A stretch of 64,000 bases of DNA, taken from assembly GCA_023213395.1 (NCBI GenBank), contig CM041465.1, positions 110,119,741 through 110,183,740 on the forward strand. The letters are read 5' to 3'. Below, one piece after another: positions 11,313-21,212 of the stretch (positions within the stretch are counted from its first letter, which is position 1; each line of letters begins with the position of its first letter). Under the pieces are notes generated by a model, which saw nothing but the letters and a program-made list of their open reading frames with translations, was not told the origin of the DNA and ran no database searches. The position numbers and the translations under genes are program-made. Source of the stretch: Cycas panzhihuaensis. Lineage: Eukaryota; Cycadophyta.

Positions 11313-14026
11313 TAGACGCGCGTCTATGGGATAGCTACCTAACTAAGTAGGAATGGTAAGAGCAGTCGATAATGTGATAGGGGAAAGACCTATAAGTAAG
11401 CAAGTACCACGCAAAGCACCCCGTGCACTGGAGCACGAGTTCGGGGCCTGCAAATGGAATATAGCTACCAAAGAGTGATCCCTCCACTTTGAACAAGAGG
11501 TGAGGAGGCATAGGGTTAGCCTGGGTTGACCTAAGGGAAGGATCCCCCCACCCTTGGATGGTCAGAAGGGGAAGGAGAGAAACCTTTGAGGGTTTCCCTA
11601 GAGTAACGGGAAACAATGAAGGATAGGCAAGCAAGTGGCCTATGGATGGGGTCACCTTGGTTATCCAGCTAAGCAGGGAACCAAGAGAACATAAGAGAGA
11701 TAACCCAAGGAAATGGGTCAAGGTGTGCCTAAGCAAACTAACCGAATAAACAAATAATAAGGAGAGAAGAAAGTTTGCATAGCAGGAGGAGGGAAAAGGT
11801 GTGAAGAGAGGTTTCCTAAAACCTTTTCCTATGGCAAAAGAAGATGCAAGTAATAAAGTAAATAAAGTATGAATCAAAGTAAGGTTGATTTCCTTTCTAT
11901 TTCCAATGAGCTAATTACTACTATATAAAGGAAACTCAAAAGGAAAGGGTGACAAAGTGGAGCGAGAGCGTGTACCCAGAACTGAAGCGTGTCGTAATGG
12001 AGACGCTCCCAGGAGGCACTTAAAACTACTCCACAAGGCACGGCGGTCGTGAGGAGTCGCGGCGGGCCAGAATGAGGGGCTCCCTTACCTTCCACAGAAA
12101 AATACTAAAGTACCAAACAAAGGAAAGAAATGGACCAAATACTAGCAATAAATGAAATATGAAAACATAACATAAATGGAAGTGCTTACTGGCAAAGGAA
12201 GAAAGGGAGAAAGGTCATTTGCGCTTTCTGAATACCTGTAAGTAAATGACAACCTCCCCCCTTCCCAGAGAAAGGGTGCTAATATACAATGGAAGAGATC
12301 CTAACAATACATGTATATGCAAAGCAAATATAAACTTAAATATGTGTATGTTAGTATCAACACAATGATAATAATATGTAAAGGAGGACAACCAAAGTAA
12401 ATGGAAAGTAACCGGTAAGCCTCAGAGTGGCCCACCTCCCACAAAGAACAACCCCAACCTCCCCCAAAAGCCATAAGGCAGCAAGGGTAAGGCTAAGAAA
12501 GATGGCTGGAAATAGTAGTAAGAGAGTTGAAAAGAGCCAAAGAGAACCTACAATAAGCTGGGATACTATGAAGAGCAAATCAGGTTGCCGGGAAAGGAGT
12601 TGGGCAAAGGGCAAGTAATCGGGACTTACATGAGTTGCCTAGATCGAAGCACAAGCCCTCAAACTAGCGCTGCAACATGTGATAGCACTGATTTTAGTGG
12701 CTAAGGAAGGCCTAACAAACCCTTATTTGAGTGCCAAGGACAGCACGGGGCAAGAGGGAAGGTTTGGGGGGCCAAAAGCTGCTTGAGGAGCATGGAAGGT
12801 GGTACGGAATCCACCCAGCTCTCTCTAAAACCCTATGCAACCCCTCTTTGCCACTACCTCGAGCAATAAATGCAGGCAAGGAGGCACTAATGACAGGAGT
12901 AAAATAGCCCAATATAGAGGGAAAAACAACTGTAAAAAACCCAAGCAAGAGGACAAGCAAAATAGGGCATCAATTGAATAAGAAAATAGCTCAAACCAAT
13001 GAATACCTGAGAAGAGGAGGCAAGGATCTTGCCTTAGTCAAGGGCTACTAAAGAGAGGCTAAGTAATCAGCCCAGAAACTATGGAATGGTAGGTTTGGAA
13101 CCCTGCTAATGGAGTTGGAGGAAGAACACCTACACTTAGAATGCTTGATGGCTACCTGGGCAAGAATCCATTGAGATCTCTCTAAAGGGGCCCTCTCCAA
13201 GGCATGTGAAGGGCTAGGAAGATGTCCTAGTCATGCAAAGGAGAGAGTGAAACCTTTGGAGGAGAGGTGCAGGTGCTGTAACAATAGTAGAGTAGCAGAG
13301 AATAGTAGAGCACAGGGTGGTTTCCTTGAGGAGCAATCCAAAAAATGAAAAAAAGATCCCCAAAATGAGTCAAAGAGGACTTAAGTACCCAGCCCAAACC
13401 CTAAAGCGAGTGATTAGGGCACAGCTGGAAGCAAGTTAAGTCATGAGACACGTGGTAGTTTCGTAATAAATGCAAAATTACCATGGCAGTTTTTAAAAAA
13501 TAAATTTAAACAGTCACACCCATAAAATCGTGGTAGTAGAATTTGCGGTGATGCTCTTAATTCTGGTATTCACCCGGAGGTAAAAACTAGCTGGGGCAGC
13601 CAATCAAGGCTATGGGCCAATGACAAAAAAGGCTAATGGGAGGCTGAGATATCTACCCGAGGGCAAACAAGCCAACAAATGAGTCCAAAAGAGCAAAAAT
13701 AAGATTCAAACGATGTGGCAAGTCAACCAAACAATGACGGGTCATCATACGGGCAGAGGTCGCGCAAGCCAAGTGGATCCTGGAGCGAGGAGGCCAGAAT
13801 ATGAGAAGTGGAACGGCCACCGAGGTGCCACACTTGCTGGGAGTGTGCCCCTGCTATAGTCGTCATAGGCTAAATAAGTGTAAACAAAGATAAAATCATC
13901 TACAAGGTCACAACATGCAAAAATACAATCAAACACTCACCAAAAGAAAGCGATGACAGGGTGAGAAGCATACCTGTACTTCCCTAAGTTAGTGATTCTG
14001 TATCCATTCTTGGAAGCTAGGAAACA
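11313..14026 (-). repeat. E-inv 3' LTR
   Basis: 2714 bp, pairing end to end with 25415-28111. In plus-strand view it starts TAGACGCG (the partner has TGGACGCG, so the terminal TG is mutated) and ends GGAAACA. On the minus strand it reads TGTTTCCTAGCTTCC at its start, like every LTR here. A TACTTAAG TATA-like box lies at 13380-13387 next to an AAACCCTAA motif. ORFs such as those at 11335-11877 and 13937-14209 are chance frames repeated in the partner LTR. Confidence 0.95.
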
Positions 14027-14441
14027 CTGCCCCCTTAGCAGTAGAGCCTCACTGCTCGGAAGCGTGGTGCGATGGTGAATGCTGGCAACACAATTGTCAG
14101 TAGAACATCTGTATATAGATATATAAATCAAGATCATAACAATAGGTAAGGGCGCCGGCGAATGTTGTGGCGGAACGTGTGGATATGAAAGTAGCGGTGG
14201 AGACAACATAGGGGCTGCCTATGAGCCACTTGGGGACCAACTGGAAAAATGAGAAAGGCGAGGGGGCTACCACCACCACAAAAGATGCAGAAAGACATGC
14301 ATAATCAAGTAAAAGAGTAAGCATAATGGGTAGGTGCCATAGTTTAACCTCACTAGCAGCTAGGTTTCGAAGGTGCGAACGGATCGCAAAGTGAGGTGTG
14401 TGATGACATGGGCCTTGGGTGACAGGGCAGCCAGACAAGCC
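14027..14441 (-). other. E-inv polypurine tract and 3' untranslated region
   Basis: On the minus strand GCTAAGGGGGCAG (14039-14027) abuts the 3' LTR and is the likely plus-strand primer, matching CCAAGGGGGTAG before LTR-B. The remaining roughly 400 bases between this tract and the stop of the second RNase H hold no recognisable gene. Confidence 0.75.
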
Positions 14442-14864
14442 TCAAGGACGGTCAGCAAGAAGAGGAAGGCGACGCTCAAGGATGAGGCAAATGAGACTAT
14501 CTGCCTCAGCGTTGAGGGCCCGAGGGATATGCTGGATATCGATGGAAGAGAAGTGGACCAAGAGAGATCTGGCAGCGGAAGCAAGGGTCCTCAAGTGAGG
14601 GCATCGCACCTGGTAAACCTGGGTGAGATGAGACACCACAACTTGAGAGTCACAAAGTAAAACGATGGATCCATGATGAAAATAGAGAGCATCAGTAAGG
14701 GCTTTAATTACAGCTATATATTCAGCTTCGTTGTTAGTAGCCTCTGGGAGGAAGATCCTAGAGCACAGGAGATCATGTCCAGAAGGGCTGCGGAGAATCC
14801 ATGCAGCAGTAGAAGGTCCAGGGTTACCGCGGCTTTCACCGTCGGTAAAATTATAGATGGACAT
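14442..14864 (-). CDS. E-inv second RNase H (archaeal-type aRNH), intact 140-residue ORF
   Basis: An RNase HI-fold nuclease expected to cut RNA in RNA/DNA hybrids. All four acidic active-site residues are visible: D in FTDGESRGNPGP, E in TNNEAEY, D in LLCDSQVVVSHL, D in NAEADSL. Start ATG 14864 is chosen because E2 (33940) and E4 (52875) have an ATG at the same aligned point; the frame is also open upstream to 14972. The stop aligns in all three copies. This domain is separate from, and extra to, the RNase H next to RT. A second RNase H is known from Tat elements, but here it lies 3' of integrase, beyond an antisense gene. No stops or frameshifts are seen. Confidence 0.85.
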   Translation of the reverse strand: MSIYNFTDGESRGNPGPSTAAWILRSPSGHDLLCSRIFLPEATNNEAEYIAVIKALTDALYFHHGSIVLLCDSQVVVSHLTQVYQVRCPHLRTLASAARSLLVHFSSIDIQHIPRALNAEADSLICLILERRLPLLADRP

Positions 14865-15374
14865 GGGTGACACAAAGTCCTGGTAGTAAAGAAACTGATA
14901 CTCGAAAGGTAAGCAAAAGTGGTCGTGAAGGGTAGGAGGACCTAGCAATGAGGTTACCCAGAGTGAGAGCAAGTAGCTTGATCACCATCAGAGAGTGGTC
15001 AAAGGAAAAAACATCCTAGAGTGCTAAAAGGTCACTTCGGAAAGCGAAACATGCCCCCGGACGGGGGAGCATCCCCTTTGGAGACCCCAAGAGTGAGAAA
15101 GGACTACGAAAATGAGTCCAGGGTGATGAAATGAGCCAAACGAGTATAAACTCGGGCATGCACAGGAGTGGCATGCAAAACGAGACAAAAGCGGCTAGGA
15201 AAAAGGGTGTGAAAATGAGGCACCATAAATGCACCTGCGAGAAAGTGCAAAAAGGGTGTCAAGATAGCACAATGGGCGACAGGGCCAGAAGTCAAAGGCG
15301 ATCGGGGAAACAGGATGATCTCAATGGCTGTCACGAGGCCAAAAACGGAAGGAGCGCCCATTAGGGCCCCCGCC

Positions 15375-15382
15375 TATATAAG
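15375..15382 (+). promoter_or_regulatory. TATA box of the antisense PMD-like gene (E-inv)
   Basis: TATATAAG within CCGCCTATATAAGGAAATC. The same CGCCTATATAA(A)GG motif occurs upstream of the antisense gene in E2 (33378-33385) and E4 (52326-52333), followed in all by TGGGATTCATTTTCA-like sequence. Conservation in three decayed copies supports a real antisense promoter in the ancestor. Confidence 0.65.
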
Positions 15383-15823
15383 GAAATCAAATGGAAAATG
15401 GATTCATTTTCACCGGCTCTCATGAGAAACCAGAGCCATTCCCTTACGCAGCGGAGCGCTGCCCAACTTTGGATGTAAGCAGGGAGAGATCAGACCATTG
15501 GATCAGAGAGCGAGGAGAGCTAGTGGGATCGTCAGGGCGAGATGGCGACAGCGAGACTAGATCCAGTAAGTGGATATCACTAAACCCAACTCGTTTCAAA
15601 GTTTTAATTTCATTGGTTCTTTACAGTTTTTTATATGATTTTAGTGCCCCTTATGGGCAATCAAAGGCCTCTGGGAGTCTAAATCAGACCCAGAAAGAGG
15701 CGGGGACCTGGGCATTAGGGAGCCCTGGTCTCGATGGGTCCCACGGGGTCCACCAGAAGAATTTATTTTTGATTTTTGGGGCAGAAATCCCCCCCTTTTG
15801 GGGGGTCACCATTCGTACTGCAC

Positions 15824-15849
15824 CAAAGATCACGGTGGCGCGATCATTG
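15824..15849. repeat. CAAAGATC inverted repeat in the antisense leader (E-inv)
   Basis: CAAAGATC, a 10-base spacer, then GATCATTG. In E2 the arms are perfect (CAAAGATC / GATCTTTG). It lies inside the predicted leader intron and could be a protein site or an RNA hairpin. Confidence 0.55.
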
Positions 15850-15862
15850 CCGTAGGACCTAA

Positions 15863-15892
15863 GCTGAACTTAGCGGTACCGCTAAGTTCAGC
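15863..15892. promoter_or_regulatory. Perfect 30-bp palindrome centred on GGTACC (E-inv)
   Basis: The 30 bases read identically on both strands; the core is ACTTAGCGGTACCGCTAAGT. It is about 500 bp downstream of the antisense TATA box. E2 (32840-32867) and E4 (51805-51828) carry imperfect versions at the same place, and the LTRs carry related ones near their own promoters. Confidence 0.7.
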
Positions 15893-16040
15893 ACGGTACG
15901 AAGGCAAAAAAGGAGAAAATAGGATAGGAGGGCCAAAAGAGCCTCAAATCCCAGACAGTGAAAGTTGAGAGAGAGTAAGGAGTGTTGATAACTGACATGA
16001 GGCTGACTTTAATCATTTTTGATATGGACAGGCTATCATC

Positions 16041-17950
16041 GTGGTGGATAACCATGAGAATGTAGGTATGGCTATGTTGAGTTATATGGAGATGGCATCC
16101 TAGGAGGACAGGGAGATCCTGTAGAGGTGCGGCCTATATAAAGCCTTGAAGACACCTCAATATGCATTAGATCAAAGGTTATTGGTCAACATCGTATCCC
16201 ATTGGGATAGGAGGAGACATGTATTCCACCTACCTCAGGTAGGTGATGTGGTGGTTATGTCGAGAGACATCCAGCAGATACTGGGAGTACCGGCGACTGA
16301 GAGGCTGGTGAGACTGGGGATGCTGCCTAGCACTGAGGTAGCATAGAGAGAGGTAGCCCTGTTCTTCACAGGAGCTGACAGGTGGGAGCGGAGGGGGGCT
16401 CCCCTCCATACCATGCTAATGTCCGGAGTTCCTCGGGTGAGGAAGTTGATTGTACTATGCATTCTATTCCAGATTTCTCAGAAGCAGAACTATAGGGAGA
16501 TACTGGGTGGCTGGCTAGATGCACTACGTCATTGTGAAGCTGGCAAGAGGATGGACTGGGCTACCCTGATAGCGGCAAACCTCGTCACCCAACTAGACAC
16601 CATGAGGATGACCGACAGAGGTGGATTATCATATAGCACGTTGCTACAGTGTTAGTTCTTTGATCATTTCACGATAGTGGCACCAGCGGGGGGACTATAC
16701 CCCATCACAAAGTGGGCCTCGATGGTCCACGGGTGGCAGACTCAGTTGAGAGGGACATAGGACTGGGCCCATGCCCGACGATCGGTGGAGACGACATCGC
16801 TAGACCTCCTCACCCTACCAGACTACATAGTAGAGCCATATAGGGTGGTGAGGTGGGATAGTGATGATGAGGCAGGCAGGGCAGGAGCGCCCGTAGATGA
16901 TGACAATGATGATGGAGGTGATGGAGATGGGGCTAGCCCGTCACAACCTGTAGGGGAGGCAGGTCCTTCAGGGATGGTAGGAGGATCAACGGGACCATCT
17001 GGGGCTTCCGGAGGAGAGGCGGGCCCATCAGGAGCGTCAGATGAGAGCAGGGGGCTAGTGACCAGGGCCTGCAGGCTACAGATCGTATGGGGATCCAGAG
17101 GGACAAGAGCTAGGCTGGTCCCTGTGAGAAGGAAGGCCCAGGCAGAGGAGGTGCCCAAGGAGGAGGGACCTGCAGTTGGCGGAGAGCCAGGAGGGGAGGA
17201 TGTTGCACGACCAGAGGAGCCGCCGGTCACAACAGGTGAGACCTAACCTTTTCCTGAGTCGTTTAGCATCCAGATAGATATTTGATATGATTTGATCATG
17301 GTATATAGTGAGATATATATACTGACATATGGCATGTTGTATTGGCAGGTGTAGCAGAGATCTAGAGTCTGGTAGAGGCTGTGGTGAGGGAGATATTCCC
17401 TCAGGTGTATGTAGAGGGGCAACCACCCATTCAGGCAGGGGATGCACCTAGAGTGGCAAGCACCCATGTGGAGGCATTCGCCTTGTTGGTGAGGGTGAGA
17501 GACATATGGGCCACAAAGTCCCAGGAGCACATGACATCCCGAGGACAGCTGCAGCAGGAGTGGGATGAGGTGAGGCACGAGAGAGATGAGCTACGCGGAT
17601 GGGTCCAGGTCCTAGAGGCACAGGGCAGAGCAGGCAGAGATGTAGAGAGCAGGGTCTAGATAGTGGTACTAGAGGAGTGCCTCAGGGTAACAGAGGAGGG
17701 ACTTTGAGGAGAGAGGGATCGTATCCAGGCCTGATATGATTAGATGGTGGCTCAGATGGCATCGAGTTCAAGCCAAAGCAGGACATATACCCACATGGCA
17801 GCGGCGACCCTGAGATGACCACGAGACAAGGGGAGCGAGGCAGGCAGCTCTGCGGAGGCCCAGGAGGAGCCTCGGAGGGATGTGGTCCCCAAGAGAGGGA
17901 TCACACAGACCGAGAGATGGTACCCTAAGAGCGGGGCAGTAGTACAGTAG
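16041..17950 (+). pseudogene. E-inv antisense gene: plant-mobile-domain (PMD)-like protein (broken)
   Basis: It lies opposite to gag-pol. The aligned start codon is GTG here (ATG in E2 and E4; next in-frame ATG 16068). Residues about 45-85 read RLLVNIVSHWDRRRHVFHLP and then GDVVVMSRDIQQILGVP, the pattern of plant PMD proteins (W..E/R.HTFHLP.GE.T.TL.DV...LGLP). A second conserved block follows (LIVLCILFQISQKQNYREIL), then DYIVEPYRVVRWDSDDE, an acidic stretch, GPSGA repeats, an intron (17236-17348) and a charged C-terminal part (QLQQEWDEVRHERDELRGWV) suggesting a coiled coil. TAG 17948-17950 aligns with the E4 stop. A few in-frame stops occur (near 16100, 16345, 16654, 16758, 17816). PMD proteins such as Arabidopsis MAIN/MAIL1 act in gene regulation and transposon silencing; the role here is unknown. 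Confidence 0.72.
17236..17348 (+). other. Predicted intron of the antisense gene (E-inv)
   Basis: ACAG/GTGAGACC donor and TTGGCAG/GTG acceptor. Equivalent sites exist in E4 (50436 down to 50323; acceptor TTTGCAG) and E2 (31470 down to 31362; acceptor TTTGTAG), with length 109-114 bases. Removing it joins the GPSG-rich segment to the charged C-terminal part. Confidence 0.6.
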
Positions 17951-18590
17951 GAGATATACATATTGATTTTAACAGGGAAAAGCACAGGCCTCTAGGGGGT
18001 CATATATAGGATCATATGATTGTACCCCCCCTATAAGGACACCGGCTTCCCACATGTATGATGTAACATGATTTTTGTTGTATATATATACAGGGTAATT
18101 GGAACCCCATTTTGGTATGAGATGTTGTATATATATCATGTGTGGATGACATGTATATTTGTTTTGTATGTTATAAATGTTAAGTTGTGAATATTTTATT
18201 GTATGTTGTACACGTTCCCTTCCATGTATGGTTATATGTCTAATAGGAACACACACACCCATCGTGAGTGGAGACGATAGAGAGGTGTGAGATTAGAGGA
18301 TAGAGTGGCATACATGTCTATGGAAGAGCATAGCGGAATATGCGAAGAAAATGGTAGGCAGGAGAGAGGAGTGACGATACTCCAAAGCGTCGTCCTACTT
18401 GGGGAACGCCCAAGTAGGAAGACAACAGTTCCTGAGAGGATACGGGAACACGGGTTCCGCGGGAGGAACCAGAAAGAAGAAGAGGAAGCCACCTTAAATT
18501 GCCATTCTACCCATGGTTGAGAAGAATGGGGATAACCTAGGATGGTAGTTTAGGCTCATTTCGGAGCAGGGCGAAGGGATCACCGAAAGA
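17951..18590 (-). other. E-inv spacer between integrase and the antisense gene
   Basis: No gene is recognised. It has AT-rich stretches (TGTATATATATACAGG near 18078) and, close to the integrase end, the phrase GGTAGTTTAGGCTCATTTC, the complement of one found after integrase in every copy. The 3' ends of integrase and the antisense gene converge here. Confidence 0.6.
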
Positions 18591-19760
18591 TCATGCGTAA
18601 AATTTCTTAAGAAATTTCCCATTAACGACTTTCTAAAATTGAAGCCCTTCTAGGGTGGCTATCCTGTAGGCACCATTACCAAGGGACTCGATAATGATGA
18701 AAGGACCAACCCATCGAGGTTTAAACTTAGTCAAATGATCATGGAGATATTCGAGCTTGAGGACGTGGTCCTCGGGGAACAAAGGACAAGAACGAAGATG
18801 TTTATTGTAGGTCCTTTGTGAGCGAGCTTTGGATGCTAGGTTAGCCTGATAAGCTACTAAGCATCTCTCATCCAAAGCCTCGAGGTCCAAAAGGTGAGCC
18901 TAATAGATCGACTCCTTATCAATGAGACCTCGAAGGGAGACTCGTAAGGAAGGAATCTCCACCTCCGGAGAATCGCCTCGATCATGTAAACCCGGGGAGA
19001 ATAGGGTCATTCCGTGGTGGAGCAGATAAGTACGATAAGCCCACAAAGTGGAGGGCAGTTGAAGGTGCCAATCCTTTTGGGATTGAGCAACAGCTTTCTT
19101 GAGAATGTTGACGAGAGTCTTATTGAAAGACTCCACTTGGCCATTTGCCTGAGGGTAGTAAGGAGAAGAAGTTTTGTGAGAAATTTTAAACTTCTCACAA
19201 AGCTCATCCATTTCCTTATTATAGAAAGGGGTTTCGTTGTCAGTGATTAGGACGTTCAGAATCCCAAAACGGTAAATGATGTGCTGGTAAATGAACGTGG
19301 CTATCGTTTTACCAGGGGTAGTGATCAAGGGGATGGCCTATACCCATTTAGTGAAATATTCCATGGCAGTCAAGATAAACTTGTGCTATGACGACGAGGG
19401 TGGAGAGATAGCCCGGATGAGGTCTAGTCCTAACTGAGCAAAAGGCCATGGCGAAATAATAGGATGCAAGGCCTTAGAAGGCACATGGGAGATGTTGGCA
19501 TATTTATGACATCGCTGATATCTCAGAGCAAAGGCATGGGTGTCCTTGAAAAGGGATGGCCAGAAATAGCCCATGCGAAGGATCCTCTGAGCCATAGACT
19601 GGCCCCCAAAGTGACCTCTACAAATACCGTGGTGGAATTCGTGAAGTACTTGGTCAGCTCCGTCAGTAGCGACGCAGCAGAGGAGGATCCCATCGAAGGA
19701 CCTCTTGTACAATACCTCGTCCAAGCAGAGATATTACCTAGCAAAAGTCTGGATGCGAGA
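18591..19760 (-). pseudogene. pol: E-inv pol: integrase (few stops, catalytic triad intact)
   Basis: It inserts element cDNA into the genome. The N-terminal zinc region HHGICRGHFGGQ is followed by RYQRC, where the first Cys of the usual C-x2-C is Tyr. The catalytic residues are D (GLDLIRAI), D (LITDN) and E (NGQVESFNKTL; codon complement at 19131-19133). The C-terminal GPY/F-type module is KFKPRWVGPFIIIESLGNG, followed by AYRIATLEG. In-frame stops lie near 19384, 19342 and 18901, and the region around 18960-19020 seems frameshifted. TGA 18591-18593 aligns with the stops of the other copies. Confidence 0.9.
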
Positions 19761-20544
19761 TCTAACTTTACTACTGGCATCAGGGCAATATTGCCACTAT
19801 GTAAGATACCACACTATATCACCATACCACTCATTGTTGATGAGTGGATGGTGAGAGACCCCCTGAATCATTAGGATAGACTCATCAGGGAGAAAGTCGT
19901 CAACAGGGGTACTAAAAGAGTTAAGGATAGGGGTGTCTGCGAGTTGCTCAGCCACTACCATTCCCTTCTTTGATTTCCAGTTAATGATATGGAGGTCGAA
20001 TTCTTGAAGCAGGATGGCCCACCGATCGACACTACCCATCAAATCCGAACGAGTGAGCAAGTATCGCAAGGGATCAGATTGAACGATCACCTTGGTGGTG
20101 TTGCCAAGCAAGTAGTGTCTGAACTTCTTAGTCGCATGGACCAAGGAGAGGCACTCCTTCTCAGTAAGAGAATAGTTAAGTTTAGTAGCCACGAGGGTGC
20201 AGCTGATGAAATATATAGCTCTCTCCGTTCCCGAGTCATCCTCTTGAGCTAACATAGCGCCCAAGGACTCGTCAGTTGTTGAGGTATACAGGACAAAGGG
20301 CCTATCGAATCAGGGAGGCACTAGCGTAGGAGCAGAAGTAAGGGCTTCCTTGAGTCCTTCAAAGGCCTTTTGGGTCCTGTCAAACTAGGCAAAAGGAGTA
20401 CCCTTCTTCAATAGATTCATGAGGGGTTTAGCGCTCCCAGTGAAGTCTGCTAAGAAGTGCATGAGAAAACCGAGCCTTCCTAGAAACGACTTAATCTTTC
20501 ATTGAGTTCTAGGCAACGACATATCAAGGATTGCCCTTACCTTG
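19761..20544 (-). pseudogene. pol: E-inv pol: RNase H next to RT
   Basis: The gypsy-type RNase H and connection region. Readable blocks are GRLGFL near 20480, FIYTSTTDESLGAMLAQEDD ending near 20230, NYSLTEKECLSLVHATKKFR and VIVQSDPLRYLLTRSDL. The stretch 19797-20264 is open for 155 residues. In Tat elements carrying a second RNase H this copy is thought to have become less constrained. Confidence 0.8.
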
Positions 20545-21212
20545 TCAGGATCAATCTGAATTCCTTATTTAGACATAAGGAACCCAAGGAGTTTACCCAA
20601 GGTAACGGCAAACACACACTTGAGCAGATTTAGACTGACGTGATACTTGCGGCATCGTGAGAAGATGGCACGCAAGTCAGATGGATGATGGGTCCTGACA
20701 CGGGAGAGACCCATCATATCATCCATGAAGACCTCCAATGTGTTATCAATAAGGTCATGGAAAATGAAATGCATGGCTCTTTGGTAAGTAGCACCTGCAT
20801 TTTTAAGACCAAAGGGCATTGCCTTGTAGGCGAAGGTACCCCAAGGTGTAGTGAAGGTCGTCTTATGGTGGTCTTTAGGAGAAATATGAATTTGGTTATA
20901 GCCGGAGAAGCCATCCATTAGAGACATGACTTCAAATCCAGCAGTGCAATCAATAATTTGATCGATAAAGGGGAGTGGGAAGTTGTCCTTAGGACAAGCA
21001 TTGTTGATGTCATGGAAATCAACACATATACGAATTGCTCCATTCTTTTTAGCAACGGGGATAATATTGGAGACCCATTTAGGGTAGTCAATGGAAGTAA
21101 TAAGCCCAGCATCCAGAGGCTTCTCAACCTCCATCTTGACAGTGGCCAAGAGCTTTAGGTGAAGGGGATGCTACTTCTAGCACACAGGGCAGGTGCCAGG
21201 GATGGTGGTGAG
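20545..21212 (-). pseudogene. pol: E-inv pol: reverse transcriptase (194-residue open stretch)
   Basis: Open from 21149 to 20565. Landmarks in order: GLITSIDYPKWVSNIIPVAK, ICVDFHDINNACPKDNFPLP, the first catalytic Asp in SLMDGFSGYNQI, TFTTPWGTFAYKAMPFGLKN, the polymerase box F-M-D-D (20718-20726) and GKLLGFLMSK. Both Asp residues of the box are present. A stop (TAA) replaces the residue after the connection motif near 20565. Confidence 0.9.

Larger units (their letters stand above)
14865..16040. promoter_or_regulatory. E-inv divergent intergenic region between aRNH and the antisense PMD-like gene
   Basis: The two genes point away from each other here: aRNH leftward, PMD-like gene rightward. 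The right half holds a TATA box (15375), a GT donor (15566) and AG acceptor (16030-16031) that would remove a leader intron, and two inverted repeats. The left half, aligned by eye with E2 and E4, keeps conserved non-coding stretches. An ORF at 15391-15855 is not kept in the other copies and is probably not coding. Confidence 0.6.

Noticed and set aside
11335-12095. Long minus-strand ORFs within the E-inv 3' LTR (also 25510-26144 in the 5' LTR)
   Set aside because: They lie inside LTRs, have leucine/serine-rich low-information translations and no recognisable domain; the two LTR copies match because LTRs are duplicates, not because of coding constraint.
12427-12618. Basic plus-strand ORF repeated at 26532-26723
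   Set aside because: Both copies are LTR sequence; no start context or domain, and similarity follows from LTR identity.
14373-14660. Plus-strand ORF opposite the E-inv aRNH
   Set aside because: It is the reverse-strand shadow of the conserved RNase H frame; its translation is not kept in E2 or E4.
15391-15855. 154-residue ORF in the antisense leader of E-inv
   Set aside because: The aligned regions of E2 and E4 do not keep this frame, and conserved splice signals and palindromes cross it; more likely leader and intron.
16823-17447. Minus-strand ORFs of about 110-135 residues, rich in Pro/Ser, opposite the PMD-like gene
   Set aside because: Shadows of the GPSG-repeat and acidic segments; the opposite frame has the conserved blocks.
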